A stretch of DNA of 36,146 nt, taken from positions 1 to 36,146 of the forward strand of contig JAFWSS010000079.1 in assembly GCA_017524385.1 (NCBI GenBank), given 5' to 3'. This DNA is from Prevotella sp. GTDB taxonomy: Bacteria > Bacteroidota > Bacteroidia > Bacteroidales > Bacteroidaceae. Under the pieces are notes generated by a model. The model saw only the letters and a program-made list of their open reading frames with translations. It had not been told where the DNA came from and searched no databases. The translations under genes and the position numbers were made by a program. Below are positions 22,967 to 31,681 of this stretch, in pieces. Each line of letters opens with the position of its first letter. The first letter of the stretch is position 1.

Positions 22967-23518
22967 TCAGAAAGCGGCTATCAATTCCTCATTCGAATAA
23001 GCATCGGCACCATAACAGGTCTTGAGATAAGCAATACCGATATTATAGTCTTCCTCAGTAAAAGAGTCGGTTGCCTCTTTGGCTACAACTACGTCGTATC
23101 CCAGACAATAGGCATCAGCAGAAGTGTGGCGTACACACATATGAGCATGCAGTCCGGTCATGATAACGGTTTTCACGCCCAGTTCCTTGAGCAGTATATC
23201 CAGGTCGGTCTGGAAAAAACCGCTGTAACGGCGTTTGGGCACTACATAGTCTTTGTCGCAGAGGTTGAGTTCTGGTATTACCTCAGCACCCTTTGTGCCA
23301 GCGATGGCGTGGTCGCCCCAGAGTTTCAACTCACGGTCGATTCCTTTGATGTGTGCATCGTTGCAGAAGATGACAGGCACGCCAGCCTTACGGGCGGCAT
23401 CAAGCAGTTGTGCGGTAGCAGGTACGATGGCTCTTCCACGATCACATCCCAGTGCGCCGGTTACGAAATCGTTGAGCATATCGACGACAAGAATTGCAGG
23501 ACTTTCCAGTTTGTTCAT
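22967..23518 (-). CDS. Isochorismatase/nicotinamidase-family cysteine hydrolase
   Basis: The 183-residue cytosolic enzyme has the family catalytic triad Asp13 ('LVVDMLNDF'), Lys95 ('VPKRRYSGFF') and Cys128 ('GLHAHMCVRHTSADAY'). The cis-peptide region before the cysteine reads 'TGLHAHMC'. Related enzymes hydrolyse nicotinamide, N-carbamoyl compounds or isochorismate. 'NDFVTGALGC' at the N-terminus and the small size fit nicotinamidase-like members, but the substrate cannot be fixed. Single-gene unit with its own terminator. Confidence 0.9.
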   Translation of the reverse strand: MNKLESPAILVVDMLNDFVTGALGCDRGRAIVPATAQLLDAARKAGVPVIFCNDAHIKGIDRELKLWGDHAIAGTKGAEVIPELNLCDKDYVVPKRRYSGFFQTDLDILLKELGVKTVIMTGLHAHMCVRHTSADAYCLGYDVVVAKEATDSFTEEDYNIGIAYLKTCYGADAYSNEELIAAF

Positions 23519-23606
23519 TTTTCCTTGATTTTTATTAAACTACTTATTAATAATGTATAGTGTACTTGTTTTTACGAAGAGATAGACCACCTTCGCTATT
23601 TTCGTG

Positions 23607-23614
23607 CAAAAATA
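23607..23614 (-). promoter_or_regulatory. -7 box of the isochorismatase-family gene
   Basis: TATTTTTG on the minus strand. A TTTG (23638-23641) lies 23 bases upstream, slightly longer than the usual 19-21 spacing. The leader before the ATG at 23518 would be about 85 bases. Confidence 0.4.
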
Positions 23615-23676
23615 AACAAAAACGTTGAATTGGTAACCAAATTATAAAACATTAACGAAAAATCAGGTCATGGCTT

Positions 23677-25242
23677 TCAGTCATTCACCATCGTGATACG
23701 CCCCTGGGGACTGGTGTAAGCACTGCCAAGTGTCCCACCAAGCGTTTTTTCGATGTAGTCAGACAGTGCGTCACGACAGAGTACGGTGGTGGCCTTGAGG
23801 AGTTTGCACTCCTTCAGCATACCGTAGAATCCACTCGAGTTATAGTAGTCGGTCGTGCAGATGGTATATTTCCTTGCGAGATCGATGGGCAGGTAATTGC
23901 CCGTTGCGGCATCCAGCACAAGCACATCACTGACGGTATGGCTCACACTATGTACGGTGAAGCGCATACCCGATACTTGCGGGAAACTGCCATCTTCTTC
24001 GGGCAGCGCGGCAATACATTTCTCCAACATTGCCACTATCTCGCTGCCGGTAGCCTCGATCTTGCACATGTGGTTGTCGAAAGGCAGCACGTTGATGGCA
24101 TCACCATAGGTAATGACTCCTGCGGGGATGGTGTTGCGGATACCACCACCGTTGCACAGACCTATTTCTGCATCCATATAGTGACGGAAGGCGTCGGTCA
24201 CGAGGTCGCTCAAGTTGGTCTCGGCTTTTCTCACCTGTCGCACCCCCTGACCGTCATAAATCTCAAGCGCATAGTCGCACTCACCGATTTTGCGCAAAGT
24301 CACCTGTTCCAACAACATCTTGATGCTGTCGGTAGCATGTTTCACCGCAGTGCTCTCATAAGGAATGTCGGCAGCGGGAATCAGCGTAGTGGAGAATGTG
24401 CCATCCGGGGAGATAAGGAGTTTTCCCACATTAGCGAGTTGCGTACCGGTCTGGGAAATGACGACAGTTTTCCCATCGATGTTCTTCACCTCATTGTGAG
24501 GGACGACAGAGTGGGTATGACCGTCGAGCACCACATCGATACCCCTTGTGGCTGCCACCAACTGATGTGAATCGATGTCCATATCCGAGTTCTGCTCACC
24601 TACATGAGCGAGCACCACCACATAGTCGGCACCCTTTGCACGGGCATCGTCCACAGCAGCCTGAACAATGCTGTATAGTTGTGCCGGTTTCAAGTCATAT
24701 AGCAGGTTACCTTCATCGTCATAGAACGAATAGGCCTCGGCAATCATCGATTCCGGGGTACAGACTCCAACGAAGGCCACGCGTTTTGTACCGAACTGCC
24801 GTATAACATATGGAGAATAGAAGGGCTGAAGGGCGCCCGCATCGAAGAAATTGCAACATACAATGGATGTTTGAATCTGTGGAAGCAATTCTTTCATACG
24901 AGGGGTGCCGTAGTCGAACTCATGATTACCCATGGTAATGGCAGTATAGCCAACATGGCGCATAATATCGACGATATACTGTCCGCGGGAGATGGCCCCG
25001 CTGACACCACCCTGCAAGAAGTCGCCACTACTAACGGCTGCAGCAAAGGCAGTATCGGAATTCTGGATGGCATCACGCAGACCGGCAAGTTTGGCATAGC
25101 CGTCGATGCCGCAGTGTACGTCATTCTCGTAGAGAATAACGATGCTTTTCTGTTTTTGTCCACTAACGTCAACAAGGTGTCTGCGGGATGTACAGCCACA
25201 CAACAACAGCATGGGTACGAGGTAAAGGAAATACTTTTTCAT
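23677..25242 (-). CDS. 5'-nucleotidase/UshA-type metallophosphatase lipoprotein
   Basis: The 521-residue lipoprotein has lipobox L-C-G-C17 after a short signal. The N-terminal calcineurin-like metallophosphatase domain has 'ENDVHCG', 'SSGDFLQG', 'MGNHEFDYG', 'VLAHVGEQ' and 'DGHTHSVVP', together supplying the two-metal site. From about 330 the C-terminal 5'-nucleotidase domain follows, with 'CNGGGIRNTIPAGVITYGD' and the substrate-stacking part near 'YNSSGFYGML'. Members release phosphate from extracellular nucleotides or nucleotide sugars for nucleoside salvage. The exact substrate is not known. It is probably anchored in the outer or inner membrane facing the periplasm. It is divergent from the VanZ-like gene. 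Confidence 0.92.
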   Translation of the reverse strand: MKKYFLYLVPMLLLCGCTSRRHLVDVSGQKQKSIVILYENDVHCGIDGYAKLAGLRDAIQNSDTAFAAAVSSGDFLQGGVSGAISRGQYIVDIMRHVGYTAITMGNHEFDYGTPRMKELLPQIQTSIVCCNFFDAGALQPFYSPYVIRQFGTKRVAFVGVCTPESMIAEAYSFYDDEGNLLYDLKPAQLYSIVQAAVDDARAKGADYVVVLAHVGEQNSDMDIDSHQLVAATRGIDVVLDGHTHSVVPHNEVKNIDGKTVVISQTGTQLANVGKLLISPDGTFSTTLIPAADIPYESTAVKHATDSIKMLLEQVTLRKIGECDYALEIYDGQGVRQVRKAETNLSDLVTDAFRHYMDAEIGLCNGGGIRNTIPAGVITYGDAINVLPFDNHMCKIEATGSEIVAMLEKCIAALPEEDGSFPQVSGMRFTVHSVSHTVSDVLVLDAATGNYLPIDLARKYTICTTDYYNSSGFYGMLKECKLLKATTVLCRDALSDYIEKTLGGTLGSAYTSPQGRITMVND

Positions 25243-25302
25243 AGAGATGTGCTTCTGGTGGTAGTTTTTCTCATGTGTGTCACATGAATGTCATTATGAA
25301 TG

Positions 25303-25310
25303 CAAATATA
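25303..25310 (-). promoter_or_regulatory. -7 box of the 5'-nucleotidase gene
   Basis: TATATTTG on the minus strand, about 60 bases before the ATG at 25242. Only a CTTG is found near the -33 position, at 17 bases. Confidence 0.4.
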
Positions 25311-25372
25311 CATATTTTTTTCAATAGCAAGGCCTTCAACAGGGAGAAATATGAAAAAAAGCACATCCTCTT

Positions 25373-25403
25373 TTTGCCATGTGTAATGTTTTTAGTAATT
25401 TTG
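25373..25403 (+). promoter_or_regulatory. Bacteroidetes-type promoter for the VanZ-like/AAA+ operon
   Basis: TTTG (25373-25376), 19-base spacer, TAATTTTG (25396-25403). Both elements and spacing fit the consensus. It leaves a leader of about 15-20 bases before the ATG at 25425, which supports that start over the upstream ATG at 25275. Confidence 0.7.
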
Positions 25404-25424
25404 AGCCACCAAACGACTACTATC

Positions 25425-25859
25425 ATGCGTGAAAAGAAGAGTATTATTTGCAGCGTGTTGCTCCTTGTGAGTGGCGGCATGCTCTATGTGCTCTTTCGGT
25501 CGCGCCACATTCTCATGCTGAAAATTGCCGATGGCACTCCTCTGTCACGGCACCTCTCCCACTTGCGTGAGACAGCCAGCCACTGGCATCCATACGACTG
25601 GGTAGTATACAACCTTCCCGGTGCTCTCTGGGCGGGAGCCTACATCCTGTTCATTCACAGTCTGATGCACGGTGTCAATGCTTCCACCCGATGGAAATGG
25701 GCATGCGTCATCCCCCTCATTGGAGCCTTTTCGGAACTGGGTCAGGCCTTCGGGGTCGTTCCCGGCACTTTCGACCTGCTGGACCTCGCTGGCTACCTGC
25801 TCCCCCTGGTCGTCTATTCTATTTATGTGAAACCATCTATTCATTGCCATGAACAATAA
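25425..25859 (+). CDS. VanZ-like integral membrane protein
   Basis: The 144-residue protein has about four membrane helices (roughly 6-24, 61-80, 88-108, 118-136). The segment 'IGAFSELGQAFGVVPGTFDLLDLAGYLLPLVV' matches the VanZ-like pattern of E..Q....G.fD..D...N/Y near the last helices. VanZ-like proteins are small membrane proteins of mostly unknown function, the founder giving low-level teicoplanin resistance. The start is set by the promoter 22 bases upstream. The reading frame overlaps the next gene by 11 bases, so translation is probably coupled. Family call is moderate. Confidence 0.75.
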   Translation: MREKKSIICSVLLLVSGGMLYVLFRSRHILMLKIADGTPLSRHLSHLRETASHWHPYDWVVYNLPGALWAGAYILFIHSLMHGVNASTRWKWACVIPLIGAFSELGQAFGVVPGTFDLLDLAGYLLPLVVYSIYVKPSIHCHEQ

Positions 25860-26877
25860 TTTATCTACTGCTCTCAAGATTGTGGGTCTCATCACCATCG
25901 TGATGTTTGTCTTGATGGGTATACTGACTTTTATCGTTGACACCTTTGGTGATGACCAGTCAGATGCAACAGATACCACAGAACAAACGGAAAAGCCAAA
26001 GACCACGACCGACAAGAAAGGTGACAGAAAGCCAGGGGAGATAGTAGTGAACGAGCCCTTGGAGAATGACCCTTATGAGGAACTCAACGAACTCATCGGC
26101 CTGGAGGGCGTGAAAGAAGAAATCAATAGTCTGGCCAACTTCGTCAAGGTGCAGAAGATGCGCTCGGAGAAAGGTCTGAAGACCCCGAAGATGTCGTATC
26201 ATCTGGTCTTCACCGGCAGTCCCGGTACGGGCAAGACCACCGTGGCACGCATTGTTGCCCGCATATACAAGGACTTGGGTATACTGAAGAGTGGCCACAT
26301 GGTGGAAACCGACCGTTCCGGACTGGTGGCCGAGTACATGGGGCAGACTGCCGTCAAGACCAATGCCATCTGCGACTCCGCCCTCAATGGTGTGCTGTTC
26401 ATCGACGAGGCCTACTCCCTTGTACCGAAAAACGACAACGGCGGCGACTATGGTCAGGAGGCCATCTCCACCCTATTGAAACGTATGGAGGACGACCGCG
26501 ACAAACTGGTGGTCATCATAGCCGGCTATCCTGATGAGATGAAACGGTTTATCAACTCCAACCCCGGCCTTCAGTCGCGTTTCAACCGTTACATCAATTT
26601 TCCTGACTATACGTCCGAGGAACTCACACGCATTTTCCTGATGTATGTGCGCAAGAATGAGTACACGCTCAACGATGATGCCAAGGATTATCTCATGAGC
26701 CGTCTGGAAGAGGTTGTAGCGAAAAAAGAAAGGAATTTCGGCAATGCGCGCTATGTGCGCAATGTGTTCGAGAAATGCATCCAGCATCAAGCCAACCGCT
26801 TGTCTCGCTCTTCGGCACAAAAGACGGAGAAAGAACTGAAGGAAATCACCCTCGCCGACCTCAAGGCAACAATATGA
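25849..26877 (+). CDS. Membrane-anchored AAA+ ATPase of the CbxX/SpoVK type
   Basis: This 342-residue protein has one membrane helix (about 9-30), then a polar linker (about 31-75) rich in Asp, Thr, Glu and Lys, then an AAA+ module. Walker A is 'GSPGTGKT' (123-130) and Walker B 'VLFIDE' (182-187). The second region of homology has 'NPGLQSRFNRYINF' with arginine-finger candidates. The helical lid ('NFGNARYVRNVFEKC') is typical of the CbxX/CfqX, SpoVK and EccA group. Those relatives are hexameric remodelling ATPases without a membrane anchor. The gene overlaps the VanZ-like gene by 11 bases. Inference: an ATPase held at the inner membrane that acts on a membrane or periplasm-linked partner, perhaps the VanZ-like protein. 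Partner unknown. Confidence 0.88.
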   Translation: MNNNLSTALKIVGLITIVMFVLMGILTFIVDTFGDDQSDATDTTEQTEKPKTTTDKKGDRKPGEIVVNEPLENDPYEELNELIGLEGVKEEINSLANFVKVQKMRSEKGLKTPKMSYHLVFTGSPGTGKTTVARIVARIYKDLGILKSGHMVETDRSGLVAEYMGQTAVKTNAICDSALNGVLFIDEAYSLVPKNDNGGDYGQEAISTLLKRMEDDRDKLVVIIAGYPDEMKRFINSNPGLQSRFNRYINFPDYTSEELTRIFLMYVRKNEYTLNDDAKDYLMSRLEEVVAKKERNFGNARYVRNVFEKCIQHQANRLSRSSAQKTEKELKEITLADLKATI

Positions 26878-26908
26878 TGTTATTGATAAAAACTTGAGAT
26901 GTGGCTAA

Positions 26909-28108
26909 CTACCTGTTCTTGTGACGCAGATACCACTTGTGGGTAAAACCTACGTAAACGACTAGCGCAACAACTGTCATGACCAAGGCCACGACATACA
27001 CGTCGAGCCAAGGGTCTACACTCTCCCCTGGTTTCTGTTCTCTGACCAATTGGAAACCAAGACCCAAGCCAAGGGCAATCCCCGACTCCCATGCCAGGAA
27101 ATATGTGCTCTGCGACGTTCCCCGTTGGCAATGGTCGCTGAGTTTGATAAAGAACAGGATGAAACGAGAGCCAATCAGTCCGGTTCCCAATCCTGTCAGC
27201 ACCGGAACGATATACATCACGTCGTCACTGCTGTTGGTAAGCATCAACAGCAATGACGCCATTATCAGCAACAGTCCTGTTACCATCTCACTCTGCAGTT
27301 CCGCATTCATAAAGACAAATTTCTCTGCCAACAGGGCAAGGAGGAAACCCAACATCAGCCATGCAAAGAAGTTGGCACAGGTAAAAAACACCGACATCAT
27401 CATGCCCAGCACCATGGTGACCAGCAGCAACTGGAAGAACAACGCCCATGCACCCGGCAACAAAAACCTGTCGAGCGAGAACCTATGCAGGCTGTCTTCC
27501 GGAGTCCTGAAAGGGAATTTCACCAATGATATTAGCACAAAAGCCAAAGCCACAAGACCCGCCGACACCCATATCGAGACCTTCATGTCGGCAAATCTGA
27601 AGAGCATCAAGGCCAAGAGAGGTCCCAACGACAAGGAAAAGCGATAGAACCATGCTGCGGAATAATTAGCCTCCGTTCGCTGGGGGGCTTCACAGCAATC
27701 GATGACCAAGGTGCTCGCCAACACCATCTGTGCCAGTCCGAAGAACGCCCCTGTGAGAAAGCGCAACAACGGCATTGTCCATACGACATTGTTCTTATAG
27801 AATGCACCGAGGAAAACGGGTGATGCGAGCAAGGCCATCACCACGATGAGCGACTGGAGGCATACACGGTTGCGGCGGTATTTCTGAACGAGAAAAGAAC
27901 AGAATCCCCCCATGGAAAACAAGCCGACGACATAGGCCACCCACGACCATATCTGCATATCACCGCCACCACTATACTGTTTCACCCACTCTGGTACATA
28001 CATCATCTGCATGTATACACCCATGGTGAGCAGCATATTGGCAAAGGCCAACAACCAGAAGTCATGGTTCCAAAGACGAATATGAACAGGGGTATTCTGT
28101 GTATCCAT
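26909..28108 (-). CDS. Major facilitator superfamily transporter
   Basis: This 399-residue inner-membrane protein has about twelve hydrophobic segments. It opens with a soluble stretch then 'WLLAFANMLLTMGVYMQMMYVPEWV'. 'FLVQKYRRNRVCLQSLIV' fits the cytoplasmic loop 2-3 of MFS proteins, and 'RFLTGAFFGLAQMVLAS' helix 4. Substrate cannot be deduced. The gene starts 6 bases after the HAD phosphatase stop, so the two are co-transcribed. It converges with the AAA+ gene across a 31-base gap without a visible terminator. Confidence 0.85.
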   Translation of the reverse strand: MDTQNTPVHIRLWNHDFWLLAFANMLLTMGVYMQMMYVPEWVKQYSGGGDMQIWSWVAYVVGLFSMGGFCSFLVQKYRRNRVCLQSLIVVMALLASPVFLGAFYKNNVVWTMPLLRFLTGAFFGLAQMVLASTLVIDCCEAPQRTEANYSAAWFYRFSLSLGPLLALMLFRFADMKVSIWVSAGLVALAFVLISLVKFPFRTPEDSLHRFSLDRFLLPGAWALFFQLLLVTMVLGMMMSVFFTCANFFAWLMLGFLLALLAEKFVFMNAELQSEMVTGLLLIMASLLLMLTNSSDDVMYIVPVLTGLGTGLIGSRFILFFIKLSDHCQRGTSQSTYFLAWESGIALGLGLGFQLVREQKPGESVDPWLDVYVVALVMTVVALVVYVGFTHKWYLRHKNR

Positions 28109-28114
28109 GTCAAC

Positions 28115-28792
28115 TTACGATTGATGTTTCACGGCAATGAGTGCCTCACACTGTGAATGCCCGAAATGGTTGTAATCGGAGATAACCTTGTCGCAGAGCG
28201 GCGAGATGGCATCAGCCGGATTGGTAGTCGACAAGCCCACCACCACCATTCCTGCGGCATTCCCCGAACGCAAGCCATTGAAACTGTCTTCAAAGACCAC
28301 ACATTCCTCCACTCCTGCCCCCAACCGGGCGGCAGCCTTGAGGTAACAGTCGGGCGAGGGCTTGCTCTCATCGAAATCTTCAGAGGTAAGGACGGCATCG
28401 AAAAGGTTGCCGAAATCGGGCCAAGACCTGTATACACAGCGCATCTTGGCATCGTTGGAACTGGTCACCAAAGCCGTCTTCACCCCTTTTTCACGGAGTG
28501 AAAGGATAAACTCACGGCATCCGGCAATGAAACTGTATGTCATACGAGCCTCATATTCGTCGAGGTTTTTCCGGATATCCCTTTTCGCCTCATCCATTCC
28601 ATCGAAATAACCATCGAAAATCTGTACCAGGGTCTGCCCCTTTATCTTGTTCTCCAATCCCGGTATCTCAGGGTGGTATTTGCGGCACATCTCGCCCCAA
28701 AACACAGAATACTGCGACTCGGTGTCGAAGACCACACCGTCAAGGTCGAATAGCGCGGCTTTGAATTTCACTTTTTTCATTTCATCCATCAC
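28115..28792 (-). CDS. HAD-superfamily phosphatase, beta-phosphoglucomutase-like
   Basis: The 225-residue enzyme has motif I 'ALFDLDGVVFDTES', an alpha-helical cap, motif II 'ALVTSSND', motif III Lys in 'DESKPSPDCYLKAAARLG' and motif IV 'VVFEDSFNGLRSG'. This subfamily includes beta-phosphoglucomutase and several sugar-phosphate phosphatases. The 'DGVVFDTE' and cap fit either, so the substrate is open. Three Met codons near the start (28792, 28789, 28780) are all possible; I keep the first. Operon with the MFS transporter, suggesting uptake and handling of a sugar-like compound (inference). Confidence 0.87.
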   Translation of the reverse strand: MMDEMKKVKFKAALFDLDGVVFDTESQYSVFWGEMCRKYHPEIPGLENKIKGQTLVQIFDGYFDGMDEAKRDIRKNLDEYEARMTYSFIAGCREFILSLREKGVKTALVTSSNDAKMRCVYRSWPDFGNLFDAVLTSEDFDESKPSPDCYLKAAARLGAGVEECVVFEDSFNGLRSGNAAGMVVVGLSTTNPADAISPLCDKVISDYNHFGHSQCEALIAVKHQS

Positions 28793-28826
28793 GGCTACAG
28801 AAAGGAAGTATTTGTCAATTCGGTTG

Positions 28827-28834
28827 CAAAAATA
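28827..28834 (-). promoter_or_regulatory. -7 box of the HAD-MFS operon
   Basis: TATTTTTG on the minus strand, about 35 bases before the first ATG at 28792. No -33 TTTG at normal spacing. Confidence 0.4.
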
Positions 28835-28958
28835 CGCAAAATAATCGTGGTTATGAATGACTGTGGCTAAAAAATACAGTTTTTACGCACTATTCCATGA
28901 AAAATTTGTAATTTTACCGCTCCACAACGAAAAGGCCGATAACTCGACCATCCTCATC

Positions 28959-29372
28959 ATGAACCAACAGAAGAAGAAGCGATTCATTCTTGCCTTGGGT
29001 AGCAACTGTAAAAGAGAACGTCGCATGGCTGTAGCCAAGGCGCTGCTAGAAGAGAAACTGGGGCCAATGACCTTCACGCCAATGGTTGAGACCAATGCCA
29101 TCGGCATAGAGGCGACACCCTTTCTCAACTGCCTTGCCACCGGCGAGAGTGAGATGACAGCCAAAGACATCACTTTGCTGCTGAAGCATGTGGAGCAGGC
29201 CTGCGGTGACAAACCCGACTTACGCTCCGGCAACATCATCATGATGGATATCGACCTACTGCTCTTGGGGAAGAAAAGATACCATACCGATGACTGGAGT
29301 CGAAACTATATCGTAGAACTAATGGCATCGGTACCAGAAATAGCCAATTACATTTCACTAAACATAAAATGA
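28959..29372 (+). CDS. HPPK (FolK)-like protein, divergent active site
   Basis: This 137-residue protein resembles 6-hydroxymethyl-7,8-dihydropterin pyrophosphokinase of folate synthesis. It opens with 'RFILALGSNCKRERRM' (family ALGSN) and contains 'PFLNCLATGES'. It keeps the two metal-binding aspartates in 'MMDIDLLLLG' (family LDLDIL). By eye, the preceding segment 'GDKPDLRSGNII' lacks the W-G-P-R and first Arg that E. coli HPPK uses for ATP, so activity may be altered or lost. The start MNQQKK directly precedes the family core; an upstream in-frame ATG (28857) has no family match. The stop overlaps the next ATG (ATGA). A second, canonical folK elsewhere would support a different role. Confidence 0.75.
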   Translation: MNQQKKKRFILALGSNCKRERRMAVAKALLEEKLGPMTFTPMVETNAIGIEATPFLNCLATGESEMTAKDITLLLKHVEQACGDKPDLRSGNIIMMDIDLLLLGKKRYHTDDWSRNYIVELMASVPEIANYISLNIK

Positions 29373-30691
29373 AAACAACAAATCTTCACCCTATGACCCC
29401 CCTATTGCCCAAACGCTTTTTTATGATGTTGGCGGCATTTCTCACACTGGCCACCAGCGCACAAGACTTCAACCAATATTTCAGTGATGCCACGTTACGT
29501 ATCGATTATGTGTTCTCCGGCAACGCACATCATCAGGAAATAGCCGTCGATGAATTGCACATGGTGCCGCGTTGGTGGGGCAAGCGCCATCATCTCAGTG
29601 AAGTGCCTGTACGAGGCAACGGTCAAATCATCGTGCGCCACCACCGCAGCGGAGAGGTCATATACCGCAACTCCTTCTCCACCCTGTTTCAAGAATGGCT
29701 GTCGTATGATGAGGCACATACCCAGTGTCGCTCGTTCCAAAACGTATTTCTCACACCTATGCCAAAGGATACCGCTGACGTGACAGTGGAACTCTACGAC
29801 AACCGGCAGCAAACAATGGTGAGTCTCACGCATACCGTGGTGCCCACCGACATCCTCATCCGCCACACCGGCTACGACCACGTCACGCCCTATGTGACTC
29901 TTCAACAGGCTGCCGACACCACACGCTGCATCCATATCGCCTTTGTGGCAGAGGGGTATCAGGAGAGTGAGATGGACACTTATCTACACGATGCCCAAGA
30001 AGCCACGGAAGCCCTCTTCGCGCATGAACCTTTCAAATCGCTGCGCGACCGTTTCCACATCGTGGCAGTGAAGTCTCCCTCCGTCGACAGCGGCACCAGT
30101 TCTCCACATCTTGGCATCTGGCGCAACACCGCCCTCCACTCCCATTTCGACACGTTCTACAGCCAGCGCTACCTGACCACCCTTCACTTGAAAGACTTGC
30201 ACAACTGGTTGGCAGGGACGCCCTACGAACACATTATCGTACTGGTGAACACCGACCAATATGGCGGTGGTGGTATACTCAATTCCTACAACCTCTCCAT
30301 GACCCATCATCGACTGTTCAAGCCCGTCGTGGTGCATGAGTTCGGGCACAGTTTCGCAGGTCTGGGCGACGAGTATGCCTACGAACAGGAACAGATTCCG
30401 ATGTATCCACACGACGTGGAACCATGGGAGCCCAACCTTACCACACTGGTAGACTTCTCCTCGAAATGGGAAGACATGGTGAAGAAAAAGACACCTATCC
30501 CCACACCAGAATCTTCCGACAAGAAGACGATAGAACAACGGGTTGGCGTGTTTGAGGGAGCCGGATACAGTCTGAAAGGTGTTTACCGAGGTTGCCAGGA
30601 CTGCAGGATGCGCACCAACGAGAACCCTGTGTTCTGTCCTGTCTGCGACCGTGCCCTGCGCAGGCTCATCAATTTCTATACAGAAGAATAA
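29369..30691 (+). CDS. Secreted M64 (IgA peptidase-type) metallopeptidase
   Basis: This 440-residue exported protein has a hydrophobic signal region (about 16-31, ending TSAQ). An N-terminal beta domain (about 33-165, M64_N-like) is followed by the peptidase part. The zinc motif H323-E-F-G-H327 lies in 'VVHEFGHSFAGLGDEYAY', the signature of family M64. 'YGGGGILNSYNLSMTHH' precedes it, and 'RGCQDCRMRTNENPVFCPVC' near the end is the conserved Cys-rich finish. The family is named for an immunoglobulin A protease of a gut Clostridium, but most Bacteroidetes members have unknown substrates. It overlaps the HPPK-like gene by 4 bases and is followed by a TPR protein after 27 bases, so all three form an operon. 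Confidence 0.92.
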   Translation: MKTTNLHPMTPLLPKRFFMMLAAFLTLATSAQDFNQYFSDATLRIDYVFSGNAHHQEIAVDELHMVPRWWGKRHHLSEVPVRGNGQIIVRHHRSGEVIYRNSFSTLFQEWLSYDEAHTQCRSFQNVFLTPMPKDTADVTVELYDNRQQTMVSLTHTVVPTDILIRHTGYDHVTPYVTLQQAADTTRCIHIAFVAEGYQESEMDTYLHDAQEATEALFAHEPFKSLRDRFHIVAVKSPSVDSGTSSPHLGIWRNTALHSHFDTFYSQRYLTTLHLKDLHNWLAGTPYEHIIVLVNTDQYGGGGILNSYNLSMTHHRLFKPVVVHEFGHSFAGLGDEYAYEQEQIPMYPHDVEPWEPNLTTLVDFSSKWEDMVKKKTPIPTPESSDKKTIEQRVGVFEGAGYSLKGVYRGCQDCRMRTNENPVFCPVCDRALRRLINFYTEE

Positions 30692-30718
30692 GCATCAGGC
30701 CTTTTCTCTCTTCTGCCC

Positions 30719-31675
30719 ATGCTCAAACGATTGGCCATACTCCTCATGCTGATTGTCGCCCACCTCATTCCCACCTTTGCGCAGGAAGTGAGCGACAACG
30801 ACCGATTGGATATGGCCATCGCCTATTTCCAGAGTGGAAAATACCATGAGGCACTACTGCTGTTTGAACGACTCGACAAGGAATATGCACTGAACCCACG
30901 TTTTCAAGGATTCATGGGTGTGTGCTACTATCACGAATGGCTTTACGAGGAGGCATGCAAGAAACTCGATGCCGTGATGCCCCAACTCGAGGTGTTTGCT
31001 CCACATGAGCGGTCGGTATACTACTTCACGGCCGGTGAAAGCCACTTCGAACTGCGGCAGTTTGCCGAAGCCATACCCTATTATGAGAAAGCACTCACCG
31101 TGTGCTATGACAATGAGAAGGGCGACATCAACTACCGCCTGGGGCTATGCTATATGTTTCTGGAAAACTGGCATCCCGCCCACGACCATTACAACCAGGC
31201 CCTTGACTATCTGATTGCATTCCGTGACACTCCCGAGATGCAGGCCCGTATCAAGCAGGCTGCCCATATGATGGGTGGCTGTAAGACCCGCCTGGAAGCC
31301 GCTGGAATATCATTGACGGATGAAGGAAGGCAACACGAAGCCACAGCAGAGACCGACAGTCTGGATTTCACGACAGCATCCAAGGATATCCCAGCCACCG
31401 ATACGCTGTCGGTGACCGAGAATGCAGGCAATGCCGCAGCCTCGCCTGAAGAACAAATAGAAATGGAAGGAAACAAGGTGGCTCCTGCTGTCCCGCCATC
31501 TGAACTTTTCGTAGGGCCTGTGCTTCCCGAACTGGCAAGGCCAGCCACCATTAGCGTGAAACCTTCTATAACCCAGGACGTGGTCAAGCGTCCTGTCGTG
31601 AAGACACAACCCGAAACGCCTTCCACCCAGAACATCGATGCGGTGTATGAGCAGAAGGTAGACGTGGTGGAATGA
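30719..31675 (+). CDS. Exported TPR-repeat protein
   Basis: This 318-residue protein has a signal peptide (1-21, ending TFAQ). About 28-190 forms tetratricopeptide-like helical pairs ('DMAIAYFQSGKYHEALLLFERLDKEY', 'YYFTAGESHFELRQFAEAIPYYEKAL', 'NYRLGLCYMFLENWHPAHDHYNQAL'). The rest (about 205-318) is low-complexity, rich in Thr, Ala, Pro, Glu and Val, and probably unstructured. It is likely a periplasmic scaffold; the partner is unknown. It is last in the HPPK-like/M64 operon and converges with cdd across 6 bases. Confidence 0.82.
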   Translation: MLKRLAILLMLIVAHLIPTFAQEVSDNDRLDMAIAYFQSGKYHEALLLFERLDKEYALNPRFQGFMGVCYYHEWLYEEACKKLDAVMPQLEVFAPHERSVYYFTAGESHFELRQFAEAIPYYEKALTVCYDNEKGDINYRLGLCYMFLENWHPAHDHYNQALDYLIAFRDTPEMQARIKQAAHMMGGCKTRLEAAGISLTDEGRQHEATAETDSLDFTTASKDIPATDTLSVTENAGNAAASPEEQIEMEGNKVAPAVPPSELFVGPVLPELARPATISVKPSITQDVVKRPVVKTQPETPSTQNIDAVYEQKVDVVE

Positions 31676-31681
31676 AAAGGG

